DNA from: Longimicrobiales bacterium | Lineage (GTDB): Bacteria > Gemmatimonadota > Gemmatimonadetes > Longimicrobiales > Gaopeijiaceae | Length of the DNA stretch: 13,221 nucleotides | Direction of reading: 5' to 3' | Assembly: GCA_022428035.1 (NCBI GenBank) | Contig: JAKMDG010000356.1 | Coordinates: 1 to 13,221 of the forward strand | The notes under the pieces: model-generated | The model's database searches: none | Seen by the model: only the letters and a program-made list of their open reading frames with translations | What the model was told of the DNA's origin: nothing | Translations under genes and position numbers: made by a program | Part shown: piece by piece, positions 12,904-13,221 of the stretch | Numbering within the stretch: the first letter of the stretch is position 1 | Layout: the number at the start of each line of letters is the position of its first letter

Positions 12904-13221
12904 ATGCAGGAGCAGGTCGTGCGCTACTCGCCCTTCCGGATGGAACGGTGGCAGTCCACCTACGAGCACCGCGTCGAGATCAATCTTTCAGAGAGTGGTG
13001 TGCATCCGCTCACGACCGACGAGCTCATCGAGCTGTCGGGCCACGACGTGGATGTCGGCTCGACCTTGCTCGGCTACGGGCAATCCAACGGCTCGGACGA
13101 GCTGCGTGGCCTGATCGCCGACCAGTACGAGGGGGCCAGCGACGCCTCCGTTCTGGTCACCACGGGCGGAGCTGAAGCGAACTTCACGTGCTTCTGGCAT
13201 CTCTTCGAAGCAGACGCGAAA
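12904..13221 (+). CDS. PLP-dependent aminotransferase, class I/II fold (N-terminal part)
   Basis: 106 codons are open from the ATG at 12904 to the right edge with no stop. The frame upstream is closed by a TGA at 12832, and no other ATG intervenes. The protein begins M-Q-E-Q-V-V-R-Y-S-P-F-R-M-E-R-W-Q-S. It then shows the N-terminal signature of fold-type I aminotransferases: I-N-L-S-E-S-G-V-H-P-L-T, L-G-Y-G-Q-S-N-G-S-D-E-L-R-G-L-I-A-D-Q-Y, and V-L-V-T-T-G-G-A-E-A-N-F at the cofactor-binding turn. The PLP lysine lies outside the window, so activity and substrate cannot be judged. It corresponds to roughly the first quarter of a typical 380-400 residue enzyme. Confidence 0.85.
   Translation, partial: MQEQVVRYSPFRMERWQSTYEHRVEINLSESGVHPLTTDELIELSGHDVDVGSTLLGYGQSNGSDELRGLIADQYEGASDASVLVTTGGAEANFTCFWHLFEADAK

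Noticed and set aside
1..13221. Mobile elements, CRISPR arrays, tRNA or rRNA genes, toxin-antitoxin or defence genes
   Set aside because: No transposase, terminal repeats, regularly spaced repeats, cloverleaf-like sequence or rRNA core motifs were seen on either strand.

Overview
The window is GC-rich and densely coding, with G/C-rich third codon positions, frequent non-ATG starts, 1-4 base gene overlaps and very short intergenic gaps. The envelope-type genes (SPOR-domain protein, lipoproteins, Sec-exported proteins, a TonB C-terminal domain) point to a diderm bacterium. The set of genes (gpmI, M16 peptidase pair, HolA, anti-sigma/ECF sigma, MutS, NTF2-like exported proteins) reminds me of Gemmatimonadota or a neighbouring phylum. 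That placement is a guess from gestalt, not a search result. It looks like chromosomal housekeeping DNA; I see no phage, IS, CRISPR, tRNA or rRNA.

Layout. (1) Minus strand, 1-3032: mutS, then a small predicted lipoprotein carrying a TonB C-terminal-like domain (4-base TTGA overlap), then the first codons of a further gene running off the left edge. (2) Plus strand, 3137-4236: two exported NTF2/SnoaL-like proteins coupled by an ATGA overlap, the first with a cleavable signal peptide and the second a lipoprotein. They are divergent from mutS and meet the next operon tail to tail with a single base between stop codons. (3) Minus strand, 7490 down to 4238: a five-gene unit made of an ECF sigma factor, a small uncatalogued-looking 53-codon ORF, a zinc-finger membrane anti-sigma factor, holA (DNA polymerase III delta) and an exported SPOR-domain protein. 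(4) Minus strand, 12775 down to 7734: gpmI, a TPR protein, a catalytic M16 metallopeptidase and a catalytically degenerate M16 partner. (5) Plus strand, 12904 to the right edge: the start of a PLP-dependent aminotransferase, divergent from gpmI.

The most interesting region is the regulatory DNA around the sigma operon. Upstream of the ECF sigma gene, at 7574-7557 on the minus strand, is a near-perfect sigma-54 promoter (TGGCACG, 4 bases, CTGC; GG and GC dinucleotides exactly 10 bases apart). It is embedded in a 7+7 inverted repeat, with a second 7+7 inverted repeat 40-80 bases further upstream where an enhancer-binding activator could sit. The predicted transcript start near 7547 leaves a leader of about 57 bases before a GTG start preceded by AGGAGG. 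This suggests RpoN switching on an ECF sigma/anti-sigma pair together with replication and cell-envelope genes. Between sigma and anti-sigma a long GC hairpin lies inside the small ORF, whose stop overlaps the anti-sigma start (ATGA). That arrangement could set the sigma to anti-sigma ratio by translation-coupled attenuation. These are inferences from sequence; nothing has been tested.
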